DNA of 64,000 bases, from the NCBI RefSeq assembly GCF_029227915.1, contig NC_079882.1, positions 8,866,001 through 8,930,000 on the forward strand. The letters run 5' to 3'. The position numbers and the translations under genes were made by a program. The notes below the pieces were generated by a model. The model searched no databases. It worked only from the letters and a program-made list of their open reading frames with translations, and had not been told where the DNA came from. Source of the DNA: Hydractinia symbiolongicarpus (taxonomy: Eukaryota; Cnidaria; Hydrozoa; Anthoathecata; Hydractiniidae). Positions 50,656 through 63,200 of the stretch are shown here, in pieces. Positions within the stretch are counted from its first letter, which is position 1. Each line of letters starts with the position of its first letter.

Positions 50656-53600
50656 TTATTCCCCTCTAGACGTTAGGCGGTAATGGCCACGGGCAATCGT
50701 TGTAATTTGATCTTGCTGCACGATCCGTTTATCGTCCTCCCTGTTGAGTGCTAGCTTGTTCACCTCTTGCGTGTATACCTTATGACCCTTGTGTTGAATT
50801 AAAACCTGGCTCTTGTAGATGTCAACGCCCTCTTCCAGTCATCGCCGATAGTCATCAAAGATAATGGAGTTTTTAGTCATACATCTTTTGACGCCCTTGG
50901 CTTTTCGATCACCGCCTTCTTTGGTAAGGCTCTTGTATGCTTGGCCCTCAGTGTTATAAACTCGGTCATGATTTTACCACCTAATTCTTTCTTCATGAGT
51001 CCTACCACCTTCTTGTTTTTCCCTATAGGAAGAGGCGTCCCATCATTAGGATTATAGGCACTTGTGTCAAAGCGTGTCTCGACATCCTGCGCAATATCCC
51101 TATAAAAGTCCTCCGTTCGTATATGGTAAACGAAACTGTCTGTATCCATGTAGAGCTGTATTTTAGAACCATATTTTGGTTGCATGAAATCATAGTGAAA
51201 CTCCATGATTAGCTTCCACATGTCCAATATCGCCTGACCAATGTATACCGGCTTATTCATTTTAACCTCAGTCTTGCCCGTTTCAACGCCTACTAGGTTT
51301 TTACTAAACCGGGGCTTCCACCCTTGAAATTTGGCTTCGTGAGGAGTTTCGTATACTTATCCTCGTTGGTAACCAGCTAGATGTTGTGGTGGTTGCGTAT
51401 ATTTTCCATGGTCTTGCAGAACACGCTTAAATTCATAAGCTTGTAAAAGTCCTTCTCGAACTCGTTTTTAGTATCCGTTCTCAGCCTAGTGTTGTGATCG
51501 ATGTATCCCTTCAACCACGCTTTCTGGTTAAACCGGATGACCCTGCGTACTTTCTTCAATTCAAGCCCATCTTATAAAGCCTCGTGAAGGGTCCTTATAA
51601 GAACCACATATCTATGCTTGTCCTCCAAATTCAACACCAGTTTCTCCACCCTATGGACCTTCGGGCGTTCAGGTAGGAACGGCAACTCGTTATGTTTGTC
51701 GTGTAGTCCCCCCGGGTAATCGATATCAACCTCCAGGATATACCCATGCCTATTGTCCTCAACGAGCTTCCCGATCCGCCTTTCAGTAAAGGCCTCAACG
51801 TTTGACACCCATTTGAAGCCATCTGTTGGCAGGTCTTGACGCACCGCCCATCCATACAGGTTGTTGGCGTCGAGGTACTGTAGGTGAGAGGATTCAACCC
51901 CCGGATCGTACTGGTTTCCCATGTACTTATTATTTGCTTTGACATACCGGTGTACAGCTTGGGTTATACCTCCTCTTATACCCTTTTTGAACATCAGGAG
52001 CATGTCGGGGTCTGTGAGGAGCTCTAGCCTTTTACCTGTAAATTTCAGTGTTGCTTTCCAGGCGATACCTGGTGCACTGTAACAATGGGCGGGATCAAGC
52101 TTGTAGTTTGTCAAGCACACGTCCCGAAACGTCTCGAATACGTCGGCCAACAAAAGGACGTCTATGGTCAGGTATATGTCATGGTAGTCATCCATAGTAA
52201 CATTATCATCCTCTGGGGTAATGACATTCCATACCTCTTTTGCATAGGCATAATCCCTGTCGTTGATGCCCTTCATATTGAGCTCGCTGTGGAAGGCCTT
52301 CATTGGAGGTAGCTCCAACTCCTCAAATCGCTGCCATCCATCCATGTACTCGTAGGGGTACACGCCTTTTCTCAGCATCAGCCTGAAGATATAATCTTTG
52401 TCCATAAATTTGTCCATGGATGGTACATTTGCCTTTACCTGGTCCTTATGAAGCTGCTTTGTGGTATTTGAGTCGCAATTTTATTTATAAATATCATACT
52501 GGTGTACGGCCTGGGTTATACCTCCTCGGATACCTTTTTCGAACATCAATAACATGTCGAGGTCCGTAAGGAGTTCTAGCTTGATCCCGGTAAATTTCAG
52601 GGCTGCCTTTAATGCCAACCCGGGTGCGGAGTAGAAATGGGAGGGATCAAGGCTGCAATTGTCCAAGCAGACGCCTTGAAATGTCTCGAATACGTCGGCC
52701 AACAAAAGGACGTCTATGGTCAGGTATATGTCATGGTAGTCCCCCATGGTGACGTTATCATCCTCTGGGGTAATGACATCCCATACCTCTTTTGCATAGG
52801 CATAATCCCTGTCGTTGATGCCCTTCATATTGAGCTCGCTGTGGAAGGCCTTCATTGGAGGTAGCTCCAACTCCTCAAATCGCTGCCATCCATCCATGTA
52901 TTCATAGGGGTACACGCCTTTTCTCAGCATCAGCCTGAAGGTATCATCTTTGTCGACGAACTTTGCCATGGATGGTACATTTGCCTTTACCTGGTCCCGA
53001 TGAAGCTCCTTCGTGGTATTTGATTCGCAATTTTTACACCAAAACTTTGCCATGTATTCGGCGTCTATGCCCTGGAATTCAAGGCAGGTATCTGCACACT
53101 GGTGGCATTTTATACCAGCGGCGTTCGTACCAATGAGGTTGCTTGCCAATTTGTCTAACGAGGATGCCATAAATCGACAGGAATCTATGAACCTAATCTC
53201 AATTGTCTTGTACTTTTCCCCATCACCACATCCCAAAACCTCCAAGGGGTACCTTGATTTTGACGTTGAAACTGATTTTCGACATTCTCTGCTATGCAAC
53301 CAATGTCCTGAGTGTCATATTTTTCACCTAATTCCCCCATAAAGATACCCCGATAGGTTGTGGAATATCACAAGTATATGGCTGGGTAACTTGTATTTGA
53401 TGTTGCAGCGTTTATGGGCTGCACCCCTATATTGCTCAGTATAGTGACAATGATCCCTAACTTTGCGGTTATTCTTGTAATCATGCTAGGGCTTTAGGCA
53501 GATATGGCATTCCGATGCCTCATCATGTTCCCTTTTTAGGACCTCTGTTAGAGGCAGCTGCTGGTAGGCATGGTAGAGACATTTCACCTCATCCTCCAGA

Positions 53601-55202
53601 TGGTTCACGAACTTCGTCACACAGTCCTCACCCCTGTAGACGTTTAGAGGGTCTGGTACATCCCCATAGGCAAAGGTACTATAGGTACACCAGCCAGATG
53701 GTACATGCTTGCTTAGCTTTTTAGTCTTTTTACCCCTTGCATCTTCTACCGGAATGAGTAGGCTCTCGAAATCTCCATAGATAGCAAAGGGTACCTTGAA
53801 TTGTTGTTGTCCATCCCTATAATATAGCCATTTTTCGGCCTCTGTTGGCAATGTGATTTTGACTGCCTCGTGATCCTCGCAATTTCTATAGTGTTTGTCC
53901 TTCGATTCAACTGTGGGAAAGCCCTGTAGGCAGTTAAAACAAAAATGCATTGCATTCCTATTTTTCGAAGTCTCCTTGCCCAGGAGCCTCGATAGACTTT
54001 TGACGGCCGTAGGGTCGCCACCTTAGTACGTCCGTTGCGCACTGATCGGCGTAGGATGTTGATCTTCTTTCCCTCTATATACAAGACGTTCACCGCAATG
54101 TCATTCACCTCAAATTTATATATGCTCTTGGTGCTGGTTGGGAACTCTATACCTTCCCAGTTATAAAGGTCCACGTAAGATTTCAGCTTGCCGATCCTTT
54201 GTGGGTCTTTTTTAATCTCCTCATGATGTAAGGATGCTATTATACTCCATTTGAAGCACTCCTCATCCTCATTTTTTGGGTTAATAATTGCCTTTTTTGA
54301 GGCTATCCATTTAGGTAGTTCGATGTACGATGAACCCCTTGTTAGTCTCAATTTGTGGAAGTCTACGTCGAGGTTTAGGATTTGAGAGATTGTCAAGCCA
54401 CTCTGGGGTAGTGCTAGATTTTCCACATGTATTTTAACCTGTGCAAACATCCTATCCAGCACGTCATCTACGTCGTTACTCTGGAACACTGACGTCATTT
54501 TGCTAGTGAAAACCTTATTCACCTCGATATACTCCTCGTTGGCCTCCTCCAGGTTCGTTTTCTTCTTCTTCCACATAATCCATAGGAATATCCGTACCTT
54601 CGCTGAGCCCATATCTTCCATCTGCCCTTCAACCAAGGTTTTCACGTTGGGCCTTACCATCGTCTGCTCCTCCTATACCGGGAATTCGGAAACTTCGATA
54701 AGTCCTGTTATGAGCATGCTTATGTTCCTGTGGTGTAAAATCTTGCCCCGATTTATCACCGTAGGTTCAAGGGTTGCATATGTTCTCTTGGCCCCTCCCT
54801 TATAGGTTTGGGGGCAGCGTCCACAAGCCAATTATAAAATTCCTTCATTCCATCCCTTACAACAGAACGATTTTTCGACAGCTCCTGTTTCTCGAAGACG
54901 TCCATCTGAGATGGGGGCAATACCCAGTTATGCCACTCCCTGATTTTACCCGCAATAGTTGGACGGACCTTCGCCATCTCCTGCCTCTCAAAGATATCCA
55001 TACCCCCCGGTACTATAGGCTTAGCTGGTTGTTTAGGCGGCCTCCAGGCATACTGCGGTACATGCTCCGATAGTTTAACTGGAACCCTTTTAGGTGGTCT
55101 CGGGGCGTATGGTACATCCAATAAAGAAATCAATTCGGCATTTCGTAGCTTATAATACCCGGTTAAACCACGATCTTTTGCGACATCACGTAATTGTTTC
55201 AC
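50656..55202 (-). pseudogene. Protein-primed family B DNA polymerase, decayed and internally duplicated
   Basis: From N to C: a SAP-like start (LRDVAKDRGLTGYYKLRNAEL, 55202); a linker; the KKAIINPKNEDEECFKWSII region (about 54300); CFNCLQGF (53940); exonuclease motif FAIYGDFESLL (about 53790); an AAHKRCNIKYKLP zinc/exo region (about 53430); FETF and further exo motifs; polymerase motif A YLDANNLYGW (about 51860); motif [14 protein letters not shown] with KTMEN (about 51440); motif C YMDTDSF (about 51140); and a C-terminal DDKR with ARGHYRLTSRGE ending at 50656. This enzyme would copy the element from its protein-capped ends. At least eight stops or shifts break it, and 532 bp of the exonuclease-to-palm region is present twice (51949-52480 and 52501-53032). 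Confidence 0.95.
51949..53032 (-). repeat. Tandem 532-bp duplication inside the polymerase gene
   Basis: Copies 51949-52480 and 52501-53032 are offset by 552 bp with a 20-bp AT-rich spacer. The spacer carries an in-frame TAA on the coding strand. Similarity is patchy: 52130-52400 is nearly identical to 52682-52952, while 52060-52130 differs from its partner at many sites. Confidence 0.9.
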
Positions 55203-55276
55203 CGTATGTGTGTTTATTTCTTTATTGTATGGATTTTTACTTTGTCGGAGGATTTCATTCTGCTCGACCTAGCGTG

Positions 55277-55538
55277 TCTTTACTGCGCATGCGTTGATTT
55301 TTGATGAATATCAGGGAATTTCTCCTCGCTAGAAATTTTGGACTCCTATTTGCTGCATTTTATGATGTCATTGATCCTTAGCGATATACCCCTACTCAAC
55401 GCTGTATGATAGGGACTTTACCCTTTGAATTCCATAGCTATACATGGTATGGTACTGTAGGGTATTGGATTTGCTGTGACGTCACTGTGTACGCGCACGC
55501 GACTGCGCCAGAAGGAACATTTTATATTCTCTTTCGAA
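55277..55538 (-). repeat. Right terminal inverted repeat of the Polinton
   Basis: Reverse complement of the left repeat. It contains an extra 26 bp or so near 55410-55440. The outer end is TTCGAA at 55533-55538, followed by TGCAAT in the flank. Confidence 0.95.
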
Positions 55539-55599
55539 TGCAATCCTAACAAACCTAACCGCTAAAAAAGAATTAACGTATTGACTTAAAACTTTTGAG

Positions 55600-56150
55600 A
55601 ACTTCCTTGCAATTTTGCCGTTGACAGGTATTGACAAAATTTCGATATTAATCAATTATGTATTACCAAGTGTATATGAGCATTTCAGTGAATCCACGGT
55701 ATATACAGACGCTATAACGATCCTTAAATGAAGTTTTTGCTCGACATCTGTTAGCTACTTGTCGACAACAACCTGGAGAGACTTGGATGAATTCCTACAA
55801 GTATTGAAAATTTTGAGTAAAGACTGCAACTTTACTCAAAGGGCACTGCATCACAACATAAAGGGGAAGCCAACTCGTGTTGCTTTTATTTCTGGGAGCG
55901 AAATCATATTCGGCAACGTTTTCTTAAAAATAAAACACTAAATTTAAATGACATTTTTGACCAGTCCGGGTCCTGGGATATAGCTCAAAAGAGCTCAGAG
56001 TCATATTTCAACCCGTTACCGTTCAATGCAGCTGTCACCATCACTAACCAAGAACCACATCAGCAGTCAGGTAATGCTGCAATTTCCAACCCTGACAAAA
56101 ATATTTTTCCATCCATATCAAAATGGCAAAAATTCCTAGCGAGGATCATG
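55600..56150 (+). mobile_element. Decayed Ty3/gypsy retrotransposon Gag fragment
   Basis: Fragments in shifting frames: ISILINYVLPSVYEHFSES with YTDAITILK; then RQQPGETW and DEFLQVLKILSKDCNF; then a TRVAFISG block; then LNDIFDQSGSWDIAQKSSES. The QQPGET, DEFLQ-LK-LSKDCNF and D-AQKSSES order is the pattern of gypsy Gag capsid regions that are abundant in cnidarian genomes. Protease, RT and LTRs are not seen in the window. It begins about 60 bp outside the Polinton right end. Confidence 0.7.
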
Positions 56151-56424
56151 TAAATCAGGATCAAATTACTCGCTTCATCATTTTCTTGTTGCATCTCTTT
56201 TGATGTTTGTTTGTGTTTACAGAAATAAATTTGGTGTTAATCTGTGCTATTTCTGGGATGACATATTGCCGCCAGGGTGGCTGAGTTTTTATTTCGTGAA
56301 AAGCATATGTATAAAGAAGAGAAAATAATAGATCTTAACTGCGGCACTTTTAATGATTAAGTAAGTGATAACATTGGCTAAAAGTTCTTCCGTGCGAAAA
56401 TTTAGAAGCTTTCTAAGATGTGAC

Positions 56425-56472
56425 ATGCGAGCGGCCAGCACAGCAACAAAAAAAAAGTTCGGGGACGAGGTT
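56425..56472. mobile_element. Truncated MITE copy (one terminus)
   Basis: CGGGGACGAGGTTG (56459-56472), preceded by an A-run and a GAGCGGCCAGC stretch, resembles the right half of the MITE at 26275-26356. The left terminus is missing. Confidence 0.5.
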
Positions 56473-57233
56473 GCGACTTTTTTGGTTTACCAGTTGAATA
56501 TATCGGGTTGCCGGCCCGTCTGGGTCTGTGAACTTCAAAACAAACGGCCGTTGTAAAGTGAGTACAGTCGAAAATACCCAAACAATGCCAAAAAGAAAGT
56601 GCAACCAACCAGGGAGAACGTGCATGTGACTGTCAGCTGAAATTATTTTGCGGGAGCAAGCGTACTGTTCTCAAAGTTTACTAGGTGAGCTTTTTTACGA
56701 ACTACGAAATTTATTGATAAATCTTTCTCCAACAGGTGCGTTGAATTGTGTGACTAACTAAAGCATGATTACACTTTAGTGTTGCATAACCTACCTACCA
56801 GCTATTGTCGTGTGGTTGTGCCCCAACAGACTGGGGTTAAGGAAGTTCAAACTATCAATAGGTTAATTAAAATTAGCTTATTGTTTGAGCATGAGAAAGC
56901 ACTGAAATTCATATTTGACTCTGGAAGAGCTATACAGTTGTCTCTATAGTTGGGCAGAAATGGAAATAATAAAAAATATACCCAATATAGCTACAATACA
57001 CCCACCAATGCAATTTAACAAGTTCAGCAGAGTCAAGTCATTACATTAAGAAAACAATTCCAACAATTTTTTGTTGGCCATTGCTTTGCAATTGCTTAAA
57101 TTTTAGAACAAATCTCAGCCTTGGTTGCTTATGAAGAATATACTTGAGAAATCTAAAACCATTGCTTGTTATTTGTTGTTACTTGTTGTTATTGATGTAC
57201 TATTTTATTTATTTAAGGTAAAGAGAAAATGAA

Positions 57234-60200
57234 ATGAAAGGAAGAATAATTGTTTTTTCTGTCATTGGCTGCCCGTTTTGCATTCGTACAAAAAGTTACT
57301 TGGAACAACTTGGCCTATCTTATATAGATGTTAATTTAGATAAAAATTGTGCTGCCAGACAGCTGGTAATTGAAAGGACTGGTAAAAAAACTGTTCCACA
57401 GATATTTTTTAACGAAATTTATATTGGTAGTTGGGGAGACTTAAACAAATTAGTAAGTCAATAATTTTTTTTATCAGAAATCTAGAAAGAGGTTACCTCC
57501 AAAAAATTCTAACTTAGTTTTAATTCTAAATGTTTGTAAATGTTTATTAACAATTTGTAGTAACGTATAATTAGGCATACATAAATTATTCTTCCATAAA
57601 TCTGCATAAAAGTCTTTATCACTCAATGATGTATGTATTTTATAAGATGGCATAGAGATGTGAAAAAAACTTTCAATCTTGAAATGGCTATCTATATTTG
57701 ATCTATAGATTGTTCAAAAGCCTGGTTGTGAGTGTGTGGTAGGCCACACTCCTAAAATTGCAATAGCGTGAGACAAACATTGGATGCCTGAGATCTATTT
57801 AGAAGTCGATGAAGGATAGTAGGCGTGCGATTCCTAAAAAACTTCCTGGGAGGAGTATAATTAAAAACAAGCTAATTCATTCAATGAACCACCAGAGATA
57901 ATTAGAAAGAAAATATAAACAAAAAGCCTGGTGCAAGTTTTACGGATTTTAAAACTGTCACAGGGGATTTCTGTTTTGAGGGCTTGGTAACAGGGATATC
58001 ACTGGCTAGATTAATCATTTATTCTATAAATTACGAATGTTAAAATTTATATGACAAAATAGTGAGTTCACTTCGACGATCCAGCATTCCTTAGTTTGTG
58101 TGACATGCATAACCCGAAAATGGTACAAATTCAAAGTCTCTTCAACTGCAAAAAGTTTCATTTAAGCATCGAAAATCAAACTGTTGATTTTCCATCTTGT
58201 GTATCGCTCTTCACACAGGTCCTGAGGCATGCAGGATATTGCGATCCCAAATTTTTTTAGGCGTGTGATGAGGCGTGCGCATGCGATCGCACGCAAGTCA
58301 TGACCAGATTTGTAGTCATCATCTAGTGCTGTATTTAGGATCTCGCCAGTTATATTGGTGCACTTTGCGTTGATATAATATTTTCTGAATATTGTGTATT
58401 TTATCAAAAGTGCCAATAAAAAAATTCCTTTTTTATGCTAACTATAAAAACTGACAACATATTTGATGTGTTAAAAAAGCTTCTTGTTAAGTTTTATGAC
58501 GAAGTAACAATCTAAATGCTGATATAAAGTTTAGACCTTTTAATCATTCCACTTTTGTATAAGCTGATATTTTTCGAGATATGTAAAGTACAAGGTTGAT
58601 CAGAGTGATTTATATAGATTTTGATTTATTGCAGGAAAAAGCAGAATTGGATCGCTTGATAAAATTGGTGCAAGAGAATGAAGCACCAGAAAGTGCTCCA
58701 AAGCCTCCAGTTGCAGTAGAAGATGACAAGACATGTTAGCAGTTTTTTTCTCTTTTTTTTTTTTGCTTATGTGCCTTTCCTTTTTTTCATATCTTTATTG
58801 AATTTTAGAGGTTGTTTAAAAAAATGTCTAGTTGAAGTTTTTTTCAAGGTAATGCTTGGTTTGAAATGTAAGTTGCTGAAAATTAATACAAATACTCACA
58901 AAACAGTGAAAAGCCTGATTTGTACTATTTTTAAATTTTATCATTTGAAAGGAACTCAACTGAGAACTGATGTAAAAGTTTTGACTATCCCCTTTCCAAA
59001 TAAATACATCAAAAGCATATTATTGATTTATTGGATTTCAATCTGTATATACATCATTGGTATTTTGTAATTCGTCTTTCATTTATATATTTAGCAAATC
59101 CTTTTGATTTTCGCTGCGAATTGGATGAATATGGAGAACTGGTTAATGAGTTAAGAGATAGTGGTATAGTCAAAGAACATAAGAAAAATTTGAAAACATA
59201 CAAAAATTCTTTCATTGGAAAAGAAGCAGTTGATTGGTTGTCTATAAATAAAAATCTTGGTAAACTTTTTTATTATCTTTTTAATGTATATACCAGATTT
59301 TTTTTAATAAATGCGATTATTAGAGTAATTTTGATATAATTAGAGCGAGAAGCTGCAATCTCAATGTGTCAGCAATTGGTTGAAAGACATTTTGGCCACA
59401 GTGTAAAGAAGGAGTCAGCTTTCAAGGATGACAATTCAATTTATCGTTTTATTGAGGATGACGAAGGAAAAGCATTAAATGCTGGTATACACACACAGTG
59501 TGAACCAAGGCCAGGTATATTTTTTTAAACCCCTTTTTTTAAAATTAGGTGCCATTCCTTCCTAATACACAGTTTTCTAAAGATGACAGTGTCATTTTTT
59601 ACGTTTTGATCATGTTGTTAATTAACCGTGGAAGCTGTAATTTGATATGTATGTTGATTGATGCAACATGTGCTTTCCAGTAAAGTTTTAAATTCCCAAT
59701 TATTTCAAACTACTTCAATTGACAATCAGTTTTTTATTTTGTTTCAAAGCTTCTTGTAGCTATATAATATATGTGCCGATGCGCTCTCTAACACAAGATT
59801 ATACAACTTTGTGCTGTTATAACTTTGCAAAATTTAAAGAATGCATGATATTCTTAACCTATTTGGGCTTAAAAAAGTTAAAAGGAATGGCAGTGCAATT
59901 TTTATTTTTTAATACTTAACAACATTGGTTAGCCTTTTTTCATCTTACCTATTAGAATATTTTAATGGTAAGCTATCATTATATCTACTGAGCATTGGTA
60001 AAGTGTTAATGCCCATTACTTGGTAGGTTAAATAGGTATAGAATATTGTGGATAAGTCAAATTATTGCTCATAGAATTTAGGCCACCAGACCACCATTTT
60101 TGCCTTGTTTACCATTAAACAAGGCAAAAAATGGTGGTCTTGTGGCCTAAAGTCATTTATTTCAAAGTTCTCAAGAAAGGTAATTATTTGATACAGGGAG

Positions 60201-63200
60201 GAAAATCTAGTCTATTACAGTAGCCCTTTAAACTAAGTAATTTTTTGTGTTTTAGCTTCAGACCTTGGAGAGGAGTTACGTCAATTAATTTTATCAATCT
60301 ATAATTCTCATCTTTCTTCAGATGGGAAGGTATTTATAGTGTCATTTATGTAAAAAAAATTTTTATTTTCATCTGTGAAAATCGTAAAAGGAACAAATAA
60401 ACAATTTTTGAAATGCAAAGGAGAATCATTTTTCTACATATCCTACATTTTTCCATTAGAAAATTGACTACAAAGCAATTGAGGAAAATCCAAAGTTTAA
60501 AGCGTATGTACAACACACTGGTAAACTTCATCGCGTCAATGTAGAAGGTGCCACTAGAAAGGAAAAACTTGCTTTTTTCATCAATATTTATAATGCATTG
60601 GTTATACATGCTTTTGTAACTATAGGACCACCTGTTAATCTTTGGCAAAGATATAAGGTAATTTCAAGTGACATTAATAATATATAAATAGAATGACTGT
60701 TTGTCGAGTTTGGTTTACTATATATTAACACGTATTTTTAATCATCATCTGAGTCATAAATGCATATTTAAATATCTGGAGAAATCAACAACAAAAAATT
60801 TCATTTCTACCAGCCAGTTACATGCTGTTTTGCACTATCTATTAATTTCCTTTTTCAATTTTCTTAACATCTGTTAGTTAGCAGTTGAAATTACCTATAG
60901 TGTCACCTTCATGTTTCCTAAGTGTTTCTTATAAAACACGATATTCACATCAACAACATAATGATCAAATTAAGAAGAATACTAAATTTCCTCTTTAAGG
61001 GCTAAAAACAGGGGTCTAACTCTATAAAAAGTCCAAGCATGCTGAGTCCAAGCATGTAGCTGTCGTTAATGTTCAAAACAACTTAGTACCAGCTTCAAAA
61101 CTTCAGTACAAACTTTAAAACTTTACTACCAACTTCAAAACTTCGGCGACAAACTTCAAAACTTCACTACCAACTTCAAAGCTTTACTACCAAGTTTAAA
61201 ACTTCACTAAAAATGCTTTAGTACAGACTTAAAAGCTTTAGGACAGACTTAAAAACTTCAGTAAAATCTGTGGCATGTAGCCTTGTGGTTATGGAGTTCG
61301 CTTCGCAATCACAAGGTCCGTGGTTCGGTCCACAGCGTGAGCATGTTTAGCAAGTGTCTGCACCACAGCTACGGGTCAAACCATGTCATGTGAGGAAAAT
61401 TGGATAGGGAATGCCGGTGTATACCTAATGTGTAATATTAAGAACACAGGTCCCACACTGTTCCTAACACTGAAGTGGCTATATTCTGTATAAATATTCG
61501 GAATAATAATAATAATAATTTTGGCGAAAGTGTAAACATTTCTGCTCATAAACTTTAACAAGGCAAATCTTGCAACCAAAACACATCAGTCAGGTCACTT
61601 TCTATTATTTGTCATTTTCTTTATAACAACCCTATTTTGTGGGGTTGCTGTTTTAGCTTAGATCGAATTAAACAATTGCATTTTGAATACGGCAACAACA
61701 AATAACCCAGTACAACACCATGCAACAATATACAAATTTGTTGCATGGTGGTGGAAACGATAGAAGCAGACAGATATACACCAGGACAGCCCTGATACCC
61801 ATAAGCAACGTGAAGAGGGCATTCTACTCACTTCCAGGCTGTAGTTAACAAAACAGAAAGCAACCCTGCTTCATTTTCCTCGTCGGAGGAAATCATTCTA
61901 AGTTAATTTTCTTCACCGCATTGATGATTTTTGTTCTTTCTAGTTTTTCAACACAGTCTCATATGTGATTGGTGGATACAACTACTCGTTGAATGATATT
62001 GAGAATGGTGTACTACGTTCAAACCGCAAACCAATTGGTTCTCTGAAAAAGCCATTTTCAAAATCTGATCCTCGTTTGAAGATCTCATTGGCTGAACCAG
62101 AACCAAAAATCCACTTTGCGTTGGTCTGTGGTGCAAAAAGTTGTCCTCCAATTAAAACATATTCAGCGAAGGTAAGTTTTTTGGCTGTTCTTGTGTGTTG
62201 TTTGTTTTCTTTTGTCGGTTGTTGACACGAATATGTAGATAATGGATATGATTAAATTTTTTTCGTCTCACTGATACTGCTCTACAACCAACTAGTGATG
62301 AATTAATCTTAATCTTGTATTTGTGTATTTATCGACAAAGTGAAACATATTGTATTAATAAAACGACTTCTGTTTTAAATTTGTGGCGCAGTTTTTTCTG
62401 CTTCGTGTTAAACTGACAGGAATACACGATGTTTTTATAAGCAATACAAAGGTATTCTCAAAGGAGGAACAGCCGTTTTTATTACTATAATGATAATATC
62501 CATCATATGCGTGTTCGAAATGGCTGCCACGCAGCTTTATTCCGGAAAAGTAATTCAAATTACTTTGTTCTAGCAGGCAATATCGATGCGGGAAATATAT
62601 ACGACAGGCGAATTCCTGTGGATTTTTCCACGCGTTCACGACAGTGTATTTAAGTTCACGAAGTACGAAGTACTGAAAGTAGACGAACGATTAAAGTAAT
62701 CTCTTTCATAAAACATGATGTATTGTTCGAAGTTGCATATTTCTTAGGATGTTGATAACCAGTTAAAACTTGCAGCAGAATCTTTCTTGGAAGGTGATGG
62801 ATGCATCGTCGACATGAAGAAAAAAGAAGTAAGCGTTGCAAATAATTTACCTTCTTATTCCTATCTTAACAATATTTTTCATTCGTGTGTGAATTTATTT
62901 TGTAGGTGTGTGTCAGTCAAATTTTAAAATGGTACAAAGAAGATTTTGGTTCAAATAAACACCAGGTGAGTTTTTCCTTCTTATTTTTCTGTTTAAATAT
63001 TTTAAAGAACAATATCGAAAGGGTGTCTAAAAAACCTTTGTCGTCATTATTTATTTGTATCGTGTTGAAAAACCTCCTTTGGTAATCGCCATATTTGTCT
63101 TTCTTTTTGAGAAAAAAGAGTCGTGCTACGGACACACGAAATAGTACTTAAGACATATTTTTATTGTCTTTGTTGCCGCAGGTGGACTCCCAATGAATTT

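Larger units (their letters stand above)
39437..55538. mobile_element. Polinton/Maverick-like element, 16.1 kb, mostly decayed
   Basis: Bounded by long inverted repeats starting TTCGAAAG, with a clearly higher GC content than the flanks. It holds the diagnostic set: protein-primed DNA polymerase B, retroviral-type integrase, major capsid protein and FtsK/HerA-type packaging ATPase. Plus-strand genes occupy the left half (repeat protein, structural proteins, capsid, integrase) and minus-strand genes the right (BRO-like pair, ATPase, zinc protein, HNH, membrane proteins, polymerase). Most genes contain frameshifts or stops; one BRO-like gene, a small Cys-rich frame and the PDRFKTQ-repeat frame remain open. 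No adenain-like protease was recognised. I find no matching 6-bp target duplication (GAACGG left, TGCAAT right), so the ends have eroded or recombined. This is an old integrated copy of a virus-like transposon and is described only as it stands. Confidence 0.95.
55539..57233. other. Intergenic region between the Polinton and fusion gene B
   Basis: Contains a gypsy Gag remnant (55600-56150) and a MITE remnant (56425-56472). A GTGAGC donor-like site at about 56685 and a TTTAAG acceptor just before the 57234 start suggest a non-coding 5' exon of fusion gene B. The rest is AT-rich without a recognised feature. Confidence 0.45.
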
